A DNA stretch of 6,308 nt from Muribaculaceae bacterium. GTDB taxonomy: Bacteria; Bacteroidota; Bacteroidia; Bacteroidales; Muribaculaceae. The position numbers and the translations under genes were made by a program. Below, piece by piece: positions 6,283-6,308 of this stretch (the first letter of the stretch is position 1; each line of letters starts with the position of its first letter). The stretch covers positions 1 to 6,308 of the forward strand of contig VSPO01000147.1 in the NCBI GenBank assembly GCA_009775375.1, given 5' to 3'. The notes under the pieces were generated by a model, which ran no database searches, had not been told where the DNA came from, and was given only the letters and a program-made list of their open reading frames with translations.

Positions 6283-6308
6283 ATCGCTATTTAGTTCTGG
6301 GGTTGGGG

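Noticed and set aside
6287..6308. 3' end of the cytochrome b subunit gene (sdhC/frdC)
   Set aside because: Expected from operon order, but only six or so codons would be present and two frames each offer a plausible stop, so it cannot be assigned from sequence.

Overview
The window looks like a chromosomal stretch from a member of the Bacteroidales (Bacteroides/Muribaculaceae-like; genus not settled). The evidence is the Bacteroidetes-type fumarate reductase/succinate dehydrogenase subunits, two DUF4230-type proteins, a Bacteroides-type HicB homologue, the lack of clear Shine-Dalgarno sites before the genes, and promoter-like matches to the Bacteroidetes -7 consensus TAnnTTTG.

Layout from left to right: (1) a short, C-terminally truncated HicB-family antitoxin-like gene on the minus strand (37-357), with no hicA visible. 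(2) A gene-free stretch of about 850 bp (358-1208). Its one striking element is a 167-bp block at 498-664: 25-bp inverted arms (one mismatch) enclose two further hairpins. A Bacteroidetes-type promoter lies just outside its right edge and points leftward into it. Read on the minus strand, the fold (long closing stem, large bubble with a small hairpin on the 3' side, apical stem-loop) has the topology of 6S RNA. This is the most interesting object here. (3) Two adjacent plus-strand genes, a lipoprotein and a membrane-anchored protein, both looking like DUF4230 proteins (1209-1826 and 1880-2485). (4) A convergent minus-strand GT2 glycosyltransferase (2526-3368). (5) A perfect 17-bp hairpin (3402-3438) that probably terminates the next operon. 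(6) The minus-strand frdA-frdB pair (6282 down to 3473), encoding the flavoprotein and iron-sulfur subunits. The membrane cytochrome b subunit probably lies just past the right edge.

FrdA and FrdB form the catalytic part of the quinol:fumarate reductase/succinate dehydrogenase, which in anaerobic Bacteroidales makes succinate as the end step of fumarate respiration. The glycosyltransferase lies behind that operon, but the strong hairpin between them argues for separate expression. The DUF4230 pair looks like a two-gene unit of unknown function at the cell envelope. The right half is ordinary core metabolism. The left intergenic region is the place to look for something undescribed.
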